A DNA stretch of 13,183 bases, from NCBI GenBank assembly GCA_003647765.1, contig QMNM01000012.1:1-13183 (forward strand), in the 5' to 3' direction. The DNA is from Candidatus Cloacimonadota bacterium (GTDB lineage: Bacteria > Cloacimonadota > Cloacimonadia > JGIOTU-2 > B8-G9). This document shows positions 11,798-13,183 of this stretch, one piece after another. Below the pieces are notes generated by a model. That model was not told the origin of the DNA. It saw nothing but the letters and a program-made list of their open reading frames with translations, and did not search any database. Every line of letters begins with the position of its first letter. Position 1 is the first letter of the stretch. The position numbers and the translations under genes are program-made.

Positions 11798-13183
11798 GAC
11801 AGATACATCCAGATTATCCCTGACTAAAATGCGTCAGAAAAAGGAAGAGATAAATAATTATTCATCTTCCTCTGGCAAGACATATACTTCTTCAAGAGTG
11901 GGGAAAGGTATATTTAACTTCTTCCAAAAGAGCAAAGGTTCATTAGATAAGAAGTTAGATGAACTAATAAGAAAGAAAAATATAGAAGAATCTACAGAGA
12001 TAAATATTAAAGAATATCTGGAAATCGCTTACCATTATAAGTTTTTGATATTACTTATTTTATTAACAGTGGTTCTGGCTATTTTTGCATATACAAAGAG
12101 GCAAAGGGATATTTATAAAGCAAGTACAAAGATTTTTATTCAGCAAGACCTAATGGAATTGCAGATAATAAATAATAAACCTATGTTCAAGCAAGACCTT
12201 GACATTAAAACATGGCTACAGATTATTAAGTCATCAGAGATAGCCAAAAGAGCTTCCAAGATACTTGAAGGAAGAGTATCTCCCTCCCAAATTTCAGCAA
12301 TGATTGAGTGTAAAACAGAAAGAGATGAGGAGCATATAGTAAATATTATTGCTACCTCTACTAATCGTGTAGAAACAGCTGAGGTTGCAAATGCTATGTA
12401 TCTTGCGTTAAAGGAGTATGATACAGAAGTTCGTTCAACTGGTTTTAATAACTCCCTTGATTACATTAAGTCCCAACTAAAAACCAAACAGGATGAATTA
12501 GATAAATTAGACGAACAAATAGAGAATTTCTACCATGCTCATAACATAAATAAATATACTGATGATGTGGAGATTAATTTACAAAATGTTAATAAATTTC
12601 GGGAGATGCTGAGCACTGCTGAAGTTGAATTGTCTGCTGTAAAAGCTAATATTAATAGCATTAAGGAAAAGTTGAAAAGTGAAGAGACCGATATAGTAGC
12701 ACAAACGACTTATAGCGAGCCACTAAAAATACGATTAATGAACTTGGAAGTTGACTTAGCAAGAGCTCTAACAAAGTATACGGAAAAACACCCTAAGGTA
12801 CAGGCAATTAAAAATAATATTGAGAATGTTAAAAGATTAATTCAAGAAGGTGCAGAAAAAAATATCCAGTTAAAAAATCTTTCTGCCAACCCTATAAGGC
12901 AACAACTTGTTAATGATCTTATTGAAAGAGAGGGAGAATCTATTTCATTAGAACAGAAAATCAATGCCTTAAAAAAACTCATAAGTAGCTATGACATCTT
13001 ACCAGAATATAGAACAGAGTTGAATAAATTACAAAGACAAAAGAATGCTCTTGAAAATGTGTTAGTCAATTTGCAGAGTCAGTTAAATGAGATAAAATTG
13101 AATGCCAATATAAAAGTAAGTAGAATTTATCAGCTTCAAGAGCCAGTTGTGCCATCATCACCAGCAAATAGTGGTAAGATGAA
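11787..13183 (+). CDS. Wzz/GumC-type polysaccharide chain-length determinant (3' truncated by window)
   Basis: The frame is open from ATG 11787 to the window end: 465 complete codons, overlapping the previous stop by 11 bases. Residues 1-80 are a hydrophilic Ser/Lys-rich cytoplasmic extension. Residues 86-103 (FLILLILLTVVLAIFAYT) are a membrane helix, followed by YKASTKIFI, the usual Wzz start of the periplasmic domain. Residues about 225-440 are mostly helical and coiled-coil-like (LDYIKSQLKTKQDELDKLDEQ; ALTKYTEKHPKVQAIKNNI), with the T-x-x-HPKV signature of the GumC/BY-kinase-adaptor family. The end, LQEPVVPSSPANSG, resembles the proline-rich segment that comes just before the second membrane helix, so only that helix and any C-terminal kinase or tail are missing. 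The protein sets the length of an exported polysaccharide at the inner membrane. The N-terminal extension is longer than in typical family members. Confidence 0.9.
   Translation, partial: MQDKTDTSRLSLTKMRQKKEEINNYSSSSGKTYTSSRVGKGIFNFFQKSKGSLDKKLDELIRKKNIEESTEINIKEYLEIAYHYKFLILLILLTVVLAIFAYTKRQRDIYKASTKIFIQQDLMELQIINNKPMFKQDLDIKTWLQIIKSSEIAKRASKILEGRVSPSQISAMIECKTERDEEHIVNIIATSTNRVETAEVANAMYLALKEYDTEVRSTGFNNSLDYIKSQLKTKQDELDKLDEQIENFYHAHNINKYTDDVEINLQNVNKFREMLSTAEVELSAVKANINSIKEKLKSEETDIVAQTTYSEPLKIRLMNLEVDLARALTKYTEKHPKVQAIKNNIENVKRLIQEGAEKNIQLKNLSANPIRQQLVNDLIEREGESISLEQKINALKKLISSYDILPEYRTELNKLQRQKNALENVLVNLQSQLNEIKLNANIKVSRIYQLQEPVVPSSPANSGKM

Overview
The window is AT-rich bacterial DNA with every real gene on the + strand. 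It suggests an anaerobic, Gram-negative-type bacterium, probably in or near the Fibrobacteres-Chlorobi-Bacteroidetes (FCB) assemblage or one of its candidate phyla (Cloacimonadota- or WOR-3-like). The reasons are a pyruvate:ferredoxin oxidoreductase, a giant secreted protein with integrin-type FG-GAP repeats and a C-terminal domain like the CHU_C/FlgD-Ig domains of type IX-secreted proteins, and a PorV-like outer-membrane protein. The phylum is inferred; no rRNA or other decisive marker is present. TGA and TAA both act as ordinary stops.

Layout. Positions 1-840 hold the last quarter of nifJ. Positions 841-1310 are intergenic. This stretch has a repeat-rich imperfect hairpin just after nifJ, a clear rho-independent terminator (1011-1040), an AT-rich stretch with short dyads, and a well-formed sigma-54 type -24/-12 promoter (1227-1243) with a short hairpin in the predicted leader. 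From 1311 to the end run seven closely packed genes: an NtrC-family sigma-54 activator (1311-2660); a soluble receiver-histidine kinase (2745-3866); a 1552-residue exported protein with a seven-repeat FG-GAP propeller, about nine Ig-like modules and a CHU_C/FlgD-like tail (3856-8514); a PorV-like protein fused to a TPR tail (8511-9971); an ExeA-like AAA ATPase (10015-10857); a putatively exported metallophosphoesterase (10835-11797); and a Wzz/GumC-type polysaccharide chain-length protein that runs off the window (11787-13183).

How they may work together. Overlaps of 11, 4, 23 and 11 bp and gaps of only 84 and 43 bp argue for one operon or two coupled ones. The order regulator, kinase, surface protein, outer-membrane protein, ExeA-like ATPase, phosphoesterase, Wzz looks like the front end of a regulated exopolysaccharide locus. 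An ATPase of this type beside a Wzz protein, under sigma-54 control, recalls PEP-CTERM/exosortase exopolysaccharide loci. Here, however, a giant adhesin-like protein and its probable PorV-like partner sit in the same unit. My working hypothesis is a sigma-54-controlled system that makes an extracellular polysaccharide together with a large surface adhesin. Glycosyltransferases and a polymerase or flippase would be expected just downstream of the window. No mobile element, tRNA, rRNA or CRISPR array was seen.
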